Of a DNA stretch of 64,000 bases, positions 1 to 8,347 are shown piece by piece (positions within the stretch are counted from its first letter, which is position 1; each line of letters opens with the position of its first letter). Source of the stretch: Psychroflexus torquis ATCC 700755 (GTDB taxonomy: Bacteria; Bacteroidota; Bacteroidia; Flavobacteriales; Flavobacteriaceae); assembly GCF_000153485.2 (NCBI RefSeq), contig NC_018721.1:3410001-3474000 (forward strand). The letters are read 5' to 3'. The notes below the pieces were generated by a model that saw nothing but the letters and a program-made list of their open reading frames with translations, was not told the DNA's origin and did no database searches. The position numbers were made by a program, and so were the translations under genes.

Positions 1-310
1 TGAGTAGAGAAGCAAATGTCACCACCGATAAATGGAGAGGGTATAGACCAATTGCAAAGGTTTATGATAGAACAGAGATTGACAGCAATCGAGAATTGAA
101 TTTTAAGGCGTTACATACAAGGATACATCAGGTTAAATATTGGATAAGAATGGCATACTCCTGGTTTGTGGTGTCAGTTTAAATAGATATTTTAATGAAT
201 TTTGTTTTAGGATAAATAGGTGGCACAATAAAGCAACTATATTCAATAATCTAATTGTCAAAATGGTGGAGGGAGACAAAATATATCAATCAGAATTAAT
301 GTGTAACTAA
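1..310 (+). pseudogene. IS1595 (ISXO2-like) transposase, 3' fragment, frameshifted
   Basis: The C-terminal part of a DDE transposase is readable in two frames. Frame one gives ...NVTTDKWRGYRPIAKVYDR... and stops at 180-182. The second frame picks up at about 185 with RYFNEFCFRINRW... and ends at the TAA at 308-310. The TDxWxGY and YxNEFxFRxNR blocks are typical of ISXO2-like transposases of the IS1595 family. A deletion of one or two bases near 175-180 explains the frame change. The 5' part lies outside the window, so I cannot say whether the left end of the element is intact. A decayed relative lies at 41385-41640. Confidence 0.75.
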
Positions 311-439
311 TTACTGACCTCTTCATATATAAATCAATTCACTACTTTTATTCTTGTTATCAATTAATAAAGGGTTTAGGTACACGAACCTTATACTTTA
401 GTATATGTCGGGATTTTCTATAATGCTTTTGAAAGTTTA

Positions 440-1537
440 TTAATTGTATTTAATAAGTTTTATAATTTGACCTTCTATGTTCAAGTAATACAAGCTTTCT
501 GGAAATTGAGACAAATCAATCTGCTTGTTATTTCCAGTTAGATTTCCTTCCAATATAGGTTGTCCTAGGGGTGAAATGAGTTCATAATTAACGTCTTTAA
601 GAATTTCTAAATAGACTATGTTTCTGGTTGGGTTGGGATAAAATCCAATAGCTAATTCCTGATTATCAATCCCTAATAATCCACATTCGAAACTTTGCTC
701 CACCTTAGAGGCAGCAGGAGGGTTTACTAAAAGATTGTCTGTTAACAATGGACAATAACAATCATTATCTTCCACATAGAGTTTAAGCCAAGAAAGGGCT
801 ATTCTACCTACAGAGCCGCCTCCGCCATTAGGTGTATTAGCAACTGAGTGATCGCCATTTGCAATTTCGAAAAGCACTTTGTCAGTCATACTCGGTGTTG
901 CATTGTAATGAAGATCTGCGTGCTGTGAAGGGGGAGCTACGGTATCATCCTCACCACTAAAAATAAGAACTGGACTTTCATGATCAAGTTGAGAGTTAGG
1001 AAGCCATGGACATAAGGCCACAACACCTGCAATGCTATTATCAAGAACGGCAGCCCTTTGAGCACCACCACCGCCCATAGACCATCCACTTACGGCCAAT
1101 TGGTCTAAGTTGAGGGCTCCTTCAAGCGGAGAAGAAGCTCTACTATTTTCTTGTTTGATGGTTTCCAAAGCATCTAGCAGTGCATTAGCCCGTGCCTCTG
1201 GGGAATCCCAAAGATTATTTGTCCCTATAATAATGGTCACGATACCGTGAGACGCATAAAATGGTCCCCATTCTTCAACACTTGAAGGAAACGAATAAAA
1301 TCCTGGGACTATTGCAATACTTGCGAAGGGCCGTTTAGCATTGGTTGGGTAGTAAATGGTCGCTCCAGAATAATCAGGCCCATTTCGAATTCCATCTGCC
1401 TCGGTAAGGGTTTCTACATCATATGGCCCTGGGTTTGTAAGATTCACTAAATTTACATCATCACACTGGGCAAGAGCGCTATTGGTAAATAGGGGGGAGA
1501 TAAAAAGGAGTAAGAGGACGAAGTATATGTTTTTCAT
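440..1537 (-). CDS. Secreted PET-hydrolase/cutinase-like esterase with T9SS sorting domain
   Basis: A 365-residue exported alpha/beta hydrolase. Residues 1-23 form a signal peptide ending in ALA. The catalytic domain spans about 25-286. The last 75 residues form a T9SS sorting domain that opens with FYPNPTRN. The core follows the polyethylene-terephthalate hydrolase and cutinase family closely: GATIYYPTN, SIAIVPGF, WGPFYASHG, GWSMGGGG (nucleophile Ser153), CPW (Trp178, aligned with the substrate-clamping Trp of PETase), EDDTVAP (Asp198) and NGDHSVAN (His230). Phe80 takes the place of the oxyanion-hole Tyr; Met154 is kept. Cys260, Cys262 and Cys285 could support the C-terminal disulfide. The likely role is hydrolysis of polyesters or lipids at the cell surface. 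Related Bacteroidota enzymes (PET27 of Aequorivita, PET30 of Kaistella) degrade PET in vitro; activity here is inferred. The gene appears monocistronic. Confidence 0.85.
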   Translation of the reverse strand: MKNIYFVLLLLFISPLFTNSALAQCDDVNLVNLTNPGPYDVETLTEADGIRNGPDYSGATIYYPTNAKRPFASIAIVPGFYSFPSSVEEWGPFYASHGIVTIIIGTNNLWDSPEARANALLDALETIKQENSRASSPLEGALNLDQLAVSGWSMGGGGAQRAAVLDNSIAGVVALCPWLPNSQLDHESPVLIFSGEDDTVAPPSQHADLHYNATPSMTDKVLFEIANGDHSVANTPNGGGGSVGRIALSWLKLYVEDNDCYCPLLTDNLLVNPPAASKVEQSFECGLLGIDNQELAIGFYPNPTRNIVYLEILKDVNYELISPLGQPILEGNLTGNNKQIDLSQFPESLYYLNIEGQIIKLIKYN

Positions 1538-1662
1538 GAGTTCTTTAAACTATTAGATGAGGTATAGATTCATTTATATTTTTGAAAGCAGTAAGGTAAG
1601 ACTATAATTTAGTCGGCTTTAAAAAAAATATGATATGCATTTTGTCACTACGTTGAATATAA

Positions 1663-3303
1663 TCATCTTATTATCAGTTTTTTAAAAATTGTAATATTTT
1701 GAGAGTTGTTTTTTATTTTGAGCAAATAGGTACCAGAATTGAATTTAGGAAGCAATACTCTTATTTTAGAGTGACTTGCTGTTACTTGTTTTTCATATAA
1801 ATTTTGCCCCAAAATAGTATAAAAACTCAAATTATAATCTCCATCAATTAGATTTAATATTTCTAAGGGACTTCCCGTTGTTGATGGATTAGGATAAATC
1901 ATTACGTTTTCATTAGTGTTTTCAAAATTGTTAATGTTTAAGAGGGGACTCGTTAAAGCTTGAAAAGCATTAATTCTACCATGTCCATAATATTGATCCC
2001 ATCCAAACGTATCCTCTGAATCTCCTACTTGGTCTTCAGAAGATTCCTCTAATACTAATCTAATTTCGTCTACAGTCAAATCTGTATTTACAGATAATAA
2101 TAAAGAAATTAGTCCAGCTACGTGGGGTGCTGCCTGTGAAGTCCCTCCCCAATAATAATCATAATTGGTATTTGACAAGTGATCTAACCCATACATGTAA
2201 TTTCCAGGTGCCACAAAATCTAATTCCGCTCCATAATTACTTCCGCTAGTGTCACTCCAAAAAAATGGAGCACTTCTAGTATCGTCAGAATTTGTTGAGC
2301 CAATAGCAAAAGCATTTATATATTTGGCGGGGTACTGTATCACCGAGTTTTGATTTCCAGTTGACACCACGACGGGAACATTCTCATCATATGCATAATT
2401 AATTGCTTCTTCCAAAAGTGTTGATGATACATTTCCACCAACAGACATGTTGATTACAGAAGCTTCATTATCCACAGCGTAGTAAATAGCTTCTGCCCAC
2501 CAACTATAAAAGCCACTGTTGTTTTCGTCTAATATTTTACATATCATAATTTTAGAATTCCAATTAACACCAGCGTATCCTATGTTATTATTTCCAGAGG
2601 CTAATGTAATTCCAGCAACGTTGGTACCGTGTCCATGGTCATCTGTAGGATCATTATCATTATTGACAAAATCCCACCCGCCAAATAAGTCATCTGAATA
2701 ACCATTTGAATCAGAGTCAGAACCATTTTGAGTTTCATTAGTGTTATTCCATATTCGTCCTGAAAATTCAGGATGGTCTAATTTTAAGCCAGAATCTAAA
2801 ATAGCGACTATTAAATTTGGGTCTCCTTGGGTGATGTCCCAAGCTAAGTCTGTATCCATATCAGCGTCGATAGTTGAATCTGATAGCAAAAAGGAGCCAT
2901 CGTTGTAGTGTGACCATTGGCGGTTGAAATAGAAGTCATTGGGAGTAGTTTGAAAACCATGACCTTTACCAATAAAATCAGATTCAACATAGATGAACAG
3001 TTCTGTTTTTAAATATAATTCCATGAGTTGTTCTATGGGTCTGTTGACATCAAATTCAAGAACATAAGTGTCTCCTTGTCTCTTATTCCCTGTTAATTTT
3101 ATGGATCTAATATTGTTGTTCTTATTTAGCAAATCAATATGAGGCATATCAAATTTTTGATATGATTCAACGCTTGTTTTATTGGGTTTCTTATCGGTTT
3201 TAAACTTTACAACTATCCTACTGGTTGTTTGATTTTCATTAGATTGAGAAAATAAAAAATGGCTACATAAGATACTTATCAAAATTAGAGTTGTTTTTTT
3301 CAT
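1663..3303 (-). CDS. Secreted subtilisin-like serine protease (S8) with T9SS sorting domain
   Basis: A 546-residue protein with a signal peptide (residues 1-20, ending FSQS), an N-terminal propeptide-like segment (about 25-110), a peptidase S8 domain (about 150-450) and a C-terminal T9SS sorting domain starting near MIYPNPS (468). The triad is visible: Asp170 in VAILDSG, His225 in HGHGT and Ser389 in GGTSQAAPHVAGL, with oxyanion Asn317 in STGN. Asp/Asn-rich stretches around 195-222 may bind calcium. It should act outside the cell or on its surface as an endopeptidase. It lies downstream of the alpha/beta hydrolase at 3479-4171 on the same strand, about 175 bp apart, so it is probably transcribed separately. 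Confidence 0.92.
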   Translation of the reverse strand: MKKTTLILISILCSHFLFSQSNENQTTSRIVVKFKTDKKPNKTSVESYQKFDMPHIDLLNKNNNIRSIKLTGNKRQGDTYVLEFDVNRPIEQLMELYLKTELFIYVESDFIGKGHGFQTTPNDFYFNRQWSHYNDGSFLLSDSTIDADMDTDLAWDITQGDPNLIVAILDSGLKLDHPEFSGRIWNNTNETQNGSDSDSNGYSDDLFGGWDFVNNDNDPTDDHGHGTNVAGITLASGNNNIGYAGVNWNSKIMICKILDENNSGFYSWWAEAIYYAVDNEASVINMSVGGNVSSTLLEEAINYAYDENVPVVVSTGNQNSVIQYPAKYINAFAIGSTNSDDTRSAPFFWSDTSGSNYGAELDFVAPGNYMYGLDHLSNTNYDYYWGGTSQAAPHVAGLISLLLSVNTDLTVDEIRLVLEESSEDQVGDSEDTFGWDQYYGHGRINAFQALTSPLLNINNFENTNENVMIYPNPSTTGSPLEILNLIDGDYNLSFYTILGQNLYEKQVTASHSKIRVLLPKFNSGTYLLKIKNNSQNITIFKKLIIR

Positions 3304-3478
3304 ACTTTTTATTGGATTGGCGACACTATTAATATGATAAACGCACGTTTTATTTAATAACTAATTTAGGAAATAAAAACTTAATTTCCTCCTTGGTAAA
3401 GTGCGAAAATCTGATTCCTCGAGAATAAGGCCGTCATCATTGAAGCCATTAATTTGTTAAGATGTTGTCATACGCTTT

Positions 3479-4171
3479 TTACTTGCTTTTGTAATTTCTG
3501 TTAGCCCAATGTATTGTTGGCTCAATCCATTCTTTTAAAGCTTTAAATAAAAAGCCATGTCCCATTCCTGTATGTAGCTCGATTTCTTCAAAATGTTTGA
3601 TTTTGCAGGTTGAAGATTTTTTACGGTCTAAAGCAGAAACTCCAAAGGGATCGGACTTTTCGTAAATGGTTAGAATGTTTCCACAATAGTTGATTTCTGG
3701 ATTGTTTACCAAGTCGCTAATTCTAAAACTTCCGATAAAAACAAAATTCAAGTCTGGATTTCTTGCTAATGTTGAAACGTATTGAGCAATATATCCACCT
3801 TTTGAAGTTCCAACGATTGTTATGTTGTTGGACTGAGTACCGCTTTCTATTAAGCTATCAATTTGAATTACAATTCCTTTGGCGTATTCTCGCGCATTTA
3901 CATTTCCGTTTCTTTTTTCACTGAAAACCTTAAATCCGTTTTTTTTGAATTTGGCAATCATCTCATTGTATTCTGTCCGTCCGAATTTGGGATGTAATTC
4001 ATTTAATTCGTGTTCTTCTAAAAATCGATTGTGAAGGAAGAAAATATAGCGGTCGTCATTATTTGTTCCATAAGCCCATAGAGACGAGCAAAAAATAATT
4101 CCAATGAATAGGCCTATTTTTATCGATGCTCTTAGCTTATAAATGTGAAGCGCCGGTTTTAGTTCAAACAA
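3479..4171 (-). CDS. Exported alpha/beta-hydrolase-like protein
   Basis: A 230-residue protein with a hydrophobic segment at about 18-34, probably a signal peptide or anchor after a charged start. The nucleophile elbow is visible as VGTSKGGY (Ser123). Asp174 (EKSDPFG) and His205 (TGMGHGF) fall where the acid and base of the triad are expected. That makes it a plausible small esterase or thioesterase-like hydrolase, but I recognise no characterised family, so the substrate is unknown. A decayed copy of its N-terminal half lies at 5455-5830, on the other side of the prohibitin-like gene. An alternative start further in would remove the basic N-terminus, so I kept the first Met. Confidence 0.7.
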   Translation of the reverse strand: MFELKPALHIYKLRASIKIGLFIGIIFCSSLWAYGTNNDDRYIFFLHNRFLEEHELNELHPKFGRTEYNEMIAKFKKNGFKVFSEKRNGNVNAREYAKGIVIQIDSLIESGTQSNNITIVGTSKGGYIAQYVSTLARNPDLNFVFIGSFRISDLVNNPEINYCGNILTIYEKSDPFGVSALDRKKSSTCKIKHFEEIELHTGMGHGFLFKALKEWIEPTIHWANRNYKSK

Positions 4172-4275
4172 CTCTTGAGGTTTTAAGTCTGATTATCATG
4201 TGAATATAATTATTTTTTTCTTTTAAAAATTCAGGTAATTGTGTCTTCGGATACACTACCGTTTTCCATCAAGCT

Positions 4276-4301
4276 AAAAGCCATCTCAAATTTGAGATGG
4301 C
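4276..4301 (-). terminator. Rho-independent terminator of the SPFH gene
   Basis: A perfect 11-bp inverted repeat (GCCATCTCAAA at 4280-4290, TTTGAGATGGC at 4291-4301) is followed on the minus strand by a short T run. It lies 150 bp past the stop of the SPFH lipoprotein gene at 4449-5231 and in front of the hydrolase gene at 3479-4171. Confidence 0.6.
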
Positions 4302-4448
4302 CTTGACTTAAAACATGAACAAAACGAAAAAAAAGTTAGTATTCTAATCAGTATTTAGCATTATCGGTAATCAAGTGTTAATACGACCGATTTTTGCATT
4401 CGGGGATCTACTGGGTATCCGTTGAACCACAAATTATGTTTCCAAAAT

Positions 4449-5231
4449 TTATTCATCAATATTAATCAATAGTGGAGCCTTCCCATCGGTGATGATTATC
4501 TTGGAGTTTGGAGATAGAGATAATTTACTAAAGGCCTCTATACTTCTAGTTTTTATAATTTGATCAGTAAGTCCTTCTGCCAAAATTAGTTGCGCATCTC
4601 TTTCTCCCTTTGCACCTATGATTTTTCTCTCGGCCTCTAATTTTTCTTGCTCTAGTACAAACACCAATCGCATCGCATCTTGTTCAGCCTGTAATTTTCG
4701 TTCTATAGAATTAGCTAAACCAAGAGGTAATTGTATGCTTTTCATTAAAACAGCAATAAGTTCAATACCATCAGCTTGTTTCTTAAGATTCTCTCCCATA
4801 CTGATTTTGATCTCTTCCTCTATTTTTGCACGCATCCCAGAATGCATATCCTTGGCAAAAAACTGAGCACATATATCAGAAGAAGCAGATCTAAATACGC
4901 TAGTAATTATAGATTCATATCCTCGCCCTAAATTCTCTAATACAGATGGTATTTTATTTTTTTCCAAGCGATATAAAATTGAAATCTCAGAATTTACACT
5001 CAGACCTTCTTTACTGGGTAAACTCAGAAAAAGTTTTATATTATTAGTCTGTGTAGATTCTTTTATAACTTTACTTATAAAAGGATTGTAAACCACAGTT
5101 CCTTGAGTTATTACTTTGTTTGAAAATTTGCCAAGTGTCTGTTTTACTCCAGCTTCACCAGGCCTAATAACGGCACAACTGCTTAAAAAAATAGCGGCTA
5201 AGGCTACACTTAAAATAGTTTTTGTTTTCAT
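4449..5231 (-). CDS. Prohibitin/SPFH (band 7) family lipoprotein
   Basis: A 260-residue protein. A lipoprotein signal peptide ends in the lipobox LSSC (Cys19). An SPFH/band 7 domain follows (about 25-190: VIRPGEAGV, TQTNNIKLFLSLPSKEGLSV, EISILYRL). The C-terminus is a charged helical stretch (KLQAEQDAMRLVFVLEQEKLEAERKI in two pieces) that should form the coiled coil used for ring assembly. SPFH proteins scaffold membrane microdomains and control proteases; the membrane face here would be periplasmic because of lipidation. It is monocistronic, with its own terminator downstream. The two flanking segments are an intact and a decayed copy of the same hydrolase. Confidence 0.88.
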   Translation of the reverse strand: MKTKTILSVALAAIFLSSCAVIRPGEAGVKQTLGKFSNKVITQGTVVYNPFISKVIKESTQTNNIKLFLSLPSKEGLSVNSEISILYRLEKNKIPSVLENLGRGYESIITSVFRSASSDICAQFFAKDMHSGMRAKIEEEIKISMGENLKKQADGIELIAVLMKSIQLPLGLANSIERKLQAEQDAMRLVFVLEQEKLEAERKIIGAKGERDAQLILAEGLTDQIIKTRSIEAFSKLSLSPNSKIIITDGKAPLLINIDE

Positions 5232-5454
5232 AATTTTTTTTATTAAAAATAATAATTAAAAGAGTAATAAATGCTTATTATTTATTAATTGGGTAATTTT
5301 TATGAAAAATACGCAACTAAAAATTGAATATACTGATTATATAATAATATGTATAAACATTTTTTATGGATTGAGTGTTTGAAATTTAGTCTTCACGATA
5401 AGAGTTTATCACTTATTCTGAACCTGCTTGGATTTATTCATCAATTCATTTGCA

Positions 5455-5830
5455 GTCTTCTACAATTGTCATATCGTATTACTCAGTGCCGCTTTTTGTT
5501 AATCTATCAATTTGATTATCAATTCCTAGGGCGTATTTTCTTGTGTTCATATTTCCATTTCTTTTTTTACTGAAACCTTCAATCTATTTTTTTTAAATTC
5601 GGCACTGATTTCATTGCATTCTGATTGTCCGTCTGAATTTTGGATATAATTTTTTTAATTTGTGTTTTTGTAAAAATTGATTGCTTAGGAAGAAAATAAA
5701 ACGGCCATGATTATTCGTTTTTTAGGTACTTAAAGACGAGAAAAAAAGAATTCCAATGACTAGGCTTATCGCTTAAGGGTTCCGTTTTTTTGACCTAATC
5801 ACATCAAATTGCTGGTTTAATCTCGTGTAA
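5455..5830 (-). pseudogene. Decayed N-terminal copy of the alpha/beta hydrolase at 3479-4171
   Basis: Reading 5455-5830 beside 3811-4160 shows long shared blocks: the segment with the cgctttctattaagctatca-type sequence, the ctgaaa-cctt-aatc-tttttt block, the gaaggaagaaaata block and the gagacgag-aaaa-aattccaatga block. Identity is roughly three quarters by eye, with several small indels that destroy the frame. The C-terminal half, including the GTSKGG elbow, is missing. So there are two copies flanking the SPFH gene, one intact and one degraded. Confidence 0.75.
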
Positions 5831-6928
5831 GCTGTTTATAAACTTATGTGTTCCTTTATCAAATCCAATACTTTTTTAAAATTATCTCTTCTGAAATGAA
5901 ATCATAACTCTTAATTAGTGTCAGAAACAGATCTTTCTTGTAGGCGTATATTTGAATGGGGTCACAGACCATATTTCAACGTATCATTTTTAATCTCAAT
6001 ATTATGCCAGAAGGCCTTGCTTTTCAGAAAAAAGGGAGTTCTCAGCATACTTTTTTAGCTTGTTGGAATAACTATTTTTTTTCGAAGTAAATTTATCTCA
6101 CCAACCCCGTCTTTCTTATAGATTGTATTTATTTCTATTTCGTAATACAAAAGATTTATTCTCACTGGTTTTGAGTGTATCAATTTTATTAAATTAGTTT
6201 TGTATATCCGCAAATAGCCCTAATTCTGAGATTATTTCATATATTTACCTGATTTTAAAATAGTTACATAGATAATTATTATTTTTATTTTCTAAGCAGA
6301 AATGGATGTCGTTTTCATTTAAAGGGGAACGGGATAAAATAAAATTAATTTGAAACCGCTGTTAAGCATTCGACATCTCCAAGTTTAAGAGCAAATGAGG
6401 TTATCAGTGTAAAACCGGTTAATCGAAGCCGTAGTTGCTGAATGAAACGTTAATGTTAAGTTCAAAGTTATTATTCATGACATTGTCCAAGACCATTTTC
6501 CTCTTGAGTATGACTATGAAAGGTTTTTTATCTAAAGGGAAACAACTACAACTGAGCATTAAACGTTGATAAGGCAGAGAGAATAGACCATTTATTGTAA
6601 GAGTCAATAGACGATGAATAAACGATAGTATTCACAGATTATAGTTCATCATAGGTGAATATTGTAGTTTATGCTGAGATATATGTCATTGAAAAATCAA
6701 ACGAACGAACGAACCACTAAAGAAACTTTAGAATGGGTTCAGCGACAAGTTATGCAAAACGAAATTTTGCAGGAACCTTTCATTAAATTAAAAAAAGTAT
6801 ATTCACCTTTACACTATTGAATTCTACGTAAACTAAATCGTAGATATTTTGGTGAACAAATTTCTGATAGGCTAGTAATTGATGGCATCGCAGCTAATAA
6901 ACATTAAATTGACACACAAATAAAAAAA
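5831..6928. other. Gene-poor stretch of about 1.1 kb, AT-rich, probably decayed DNA
   Basis: No convincing gene is visible here. The only open frames are short and interrupted. One of 62 codons on the minus strand (6419-6607) has no recognisable motif, and one of 45 codons on the plus strand is at 6683-6820. Fragments such as AFWHNIEIKNDTLKYG can be read on the minus strand near 5990-6040, which suggests old coding sequence, but I could not assign a family. Confidence 0.4.
6683..6820 (+). CDS. Possible 45-residue ORF, probably a gene remnant
   Basis: An ATG at 6683 opens 45 codons (MSLKNQTNERTTKETLEWVQ..., ending SPLHY) to a TGA at 6818-6820. The composition is protein-like (hydrophilic, a Trp, balanced charges), unlike the surrounding AT-rich noise. 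It has no clear ribosome-binding site or promoter and no family I recognise. It could equally be the remains of a longer gene in this decayed stretch upstream of mazG. Confidence 0.15.
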   Translation: MSLKNQTNERTTKETLEWVQRQVMQNEILQEPFIKLKKVYSPLHY

Positions 6929-7702
6929 ATGTACACAAGGCAAAAGCAATTAAAAGCATTTGAGAATTTGCTAGACATGATGGACGAACTCAGAGAAAAG
7001 TGTCCATGGGATAGAAAGCAAACTATGGAATCTCTTAGGAATTTGACAGTAGAAGAGGTTTATGAACTTGGAGATGCTATTTTGGAGAATGATAAGGTGG
7101 AGATTAAAAAAGAGCTGGGAGATGTATTGCTTCACATTGTATTTTATTCAAAAATAGCAAGTGAAACTGAAGATTTTGATATTACTGATGTGATAGATAG
7201 CCTTTGTAAAAAGATGGTTAACAGGCATCCTCACATCTATGGAGATACAAAAGTTGAAAACGAAAAGCAGGTTAAAGAAAATTGGGAAAAAATAAAGTTA
7301 AAAGAGGGAAATAAGAGTGTTTTACAAGGTGTCCCTAAATCTTTGCCAGCCTTAATAAAAGCTAGTAGAATTCAAGATAAAGTGGCTGGTGTAGGCTTCG
7401 ATTGGGAAGAACCCTCACAAGTTTTTGAAAAAGTCCAGGAAGAATTAGGTGAGCTACAAGAAGAGGTGAAAGCAAATGATTTAAATAAAATAGAAGATGA
7501 ATTTGGAGATGTTTTATTTTCTATGATCAATTACGCGAGATTTTTAAAGATCGATCCTGAAACAGCTTTAGAGCGAACTAATAAAAAGTTTATTTTTAGA
7601 TTTCAACATCTAGAGAAAAGAGCTGGAGAGCATAATTTAGATTTATCAACTATGTCATTGGAGGAAATGGATAAGTTTTGGGAGGAAGCGAAACATCTTT
7701 AA
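6929..7702 (+). CDS. mazG: Nucleoside triphosphate pyrophosphohydrolase MazG
   Basis: A 257-residue protein of the usual MazG length with two tandem MazG all-alpha domains. The first runs from LREKCPWDRKQT through VEEVYELGDAI to KKELGDVLLHIVFY (residues about 18-90). The second centres on EELGELQEE and DEFGDVLFSMINYARF (about 165-205). The paired ExxE and ExxD acidic motifs bind Mg2+ for hydrolysis of (d)NTPs to NMP and pyrophosphate. It is a cytosolic house-cleaning and ppGpp-modulating enzyme in well-studied relatives. The ATG start follows an AT-rich stretch with no strong Shine-Dalgarno, normal in this phylum. The DUF4168 gene lies 116 bp downstream. Confidence 0.95.
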   Translation: MYTRQKQLKAFENLLDMMDELREKCPWDRKQTMESLRNLTVEEVYELGDAILENDKVEIKKELGDVLLHIVFYSKIASETEDFDITDVIDSLCKKMVNRHPHIYGDTKVENEKQVKENWEKIKLKEGNKSVLQGVPKSLPALIKASRIQDKVAGVGFDWEEPSQVFEKVQEELGELQEEVKANDLNKIEDEFGDVLFSMINYARFLKIDPETALERTNKKFIFRFQHLEKRAGEHNLDLSTMSLEEMDKFWEEAKHL

Positions 7703-7818
7703 CTTTGAGAAAATTCAATTTCTAAAAGTTAAAGATATACATAATTAGGCCACTATTTTTTTTTGGCTAAACCTTAATTCATATCATTGTTATTATAAAC
7801 TATTAAAAAACGAAACTC

Positions 7819-8286
7819 ATGAAAAAAGTAATTTTAACCATCGGTATATTTATGTTTGCGTTACTATCTACATCTGCTCAAACAGAAGAAAAAGTAAGCG
7901 ATGCTCAACTTCAAAAATTTGCGGAGGCTTACCAAACTGTTCAACAGGTAAATCAACAAATCCAGCAGGAAATGGTTACGGCTATTGAAGCTGAGGGAAT
8001 AACAGCGAAGCGTTTCAATGAAATTTATCAAGCAGAAATGGATCCTGAGGTTGAGGCAGATGCCACTGAAGATGAAATGGTGAAGCAAAAGGCAGCTCTT
8101 AAAAAGATTGAGGGTATGCAAGGCGGTGTTCAAGAAGATATGCAAAATAAGATTAAGGAGAAAGGTTTAACCTTAGAGCAATATGAGAATATAGGAGCTC
8201 AACTTCAGAATAGCCCAGAATTACAAAAGAAATTGCAAGGTATATTGATGAAAAACAAGACAGGTGAGAATCCGATGAAAAAATAA
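7819..8286 (+). CDS. DUF4168 domain-containing exported protein
   Basis: A 155-residue protein with a clean signal peptide (cleavage after about residue 20, STSAQ). The rest is a helical, Gln/Glu-rich body with the DUF4168 pattern: KVSDAQLQKFAEAY... in the first helix and ITAKRFNEIYQAEMDPE in the second, then a second half (GLTLEQYENIGAQLQNSPE) that echoes it. It should be periplasmic. The function of DUF4168 is unknown. It ends at a strong bidirectional terminator shared with the convergent endonuclease gene. Confidence 0.85.
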   Translation: MKKVILTIGIFMFALLSTSAQTEEKVSDAQLQKFAEAYQTVQQVNQQIQQEMVTAIEAEGITAKRFNEIYQAEMDPEVEADATEDEMVKQKAALKKIEGMQGGVQEDMQNKIKEKGLTLEQYENIGAQLQNSPELQKKLQGILMKNKTGENPMKK

Positions 8287-8314
8287 AAGTAAACTTAGTT
8301 ATATAAGCTAACCT

Positions 8315-8347
8315 AAAAAAGGTCAGGATATTTTCCTGACCTTTTTT
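8315..8347. terminator. Bidirectional Rho-independent terminator
   Basis: An A run, then GGTCAGGA (8321-8328), a 5-nt loop, TCCTGACC (8334-8341) and a T run. The A and T tracts on both sides make it work for the plus-strand DUF4168 gene and the convergent minus-strand endonuclease gene, whose stop codon lies in the T tract. Confidence 0.9.

Noticed and set aside
6419..6607. A 62-codon minus-strand open frame
   Set aside because: No motif, no ribosome-binding or promoter signal, and it lies in a decayed AT-rich stretch.
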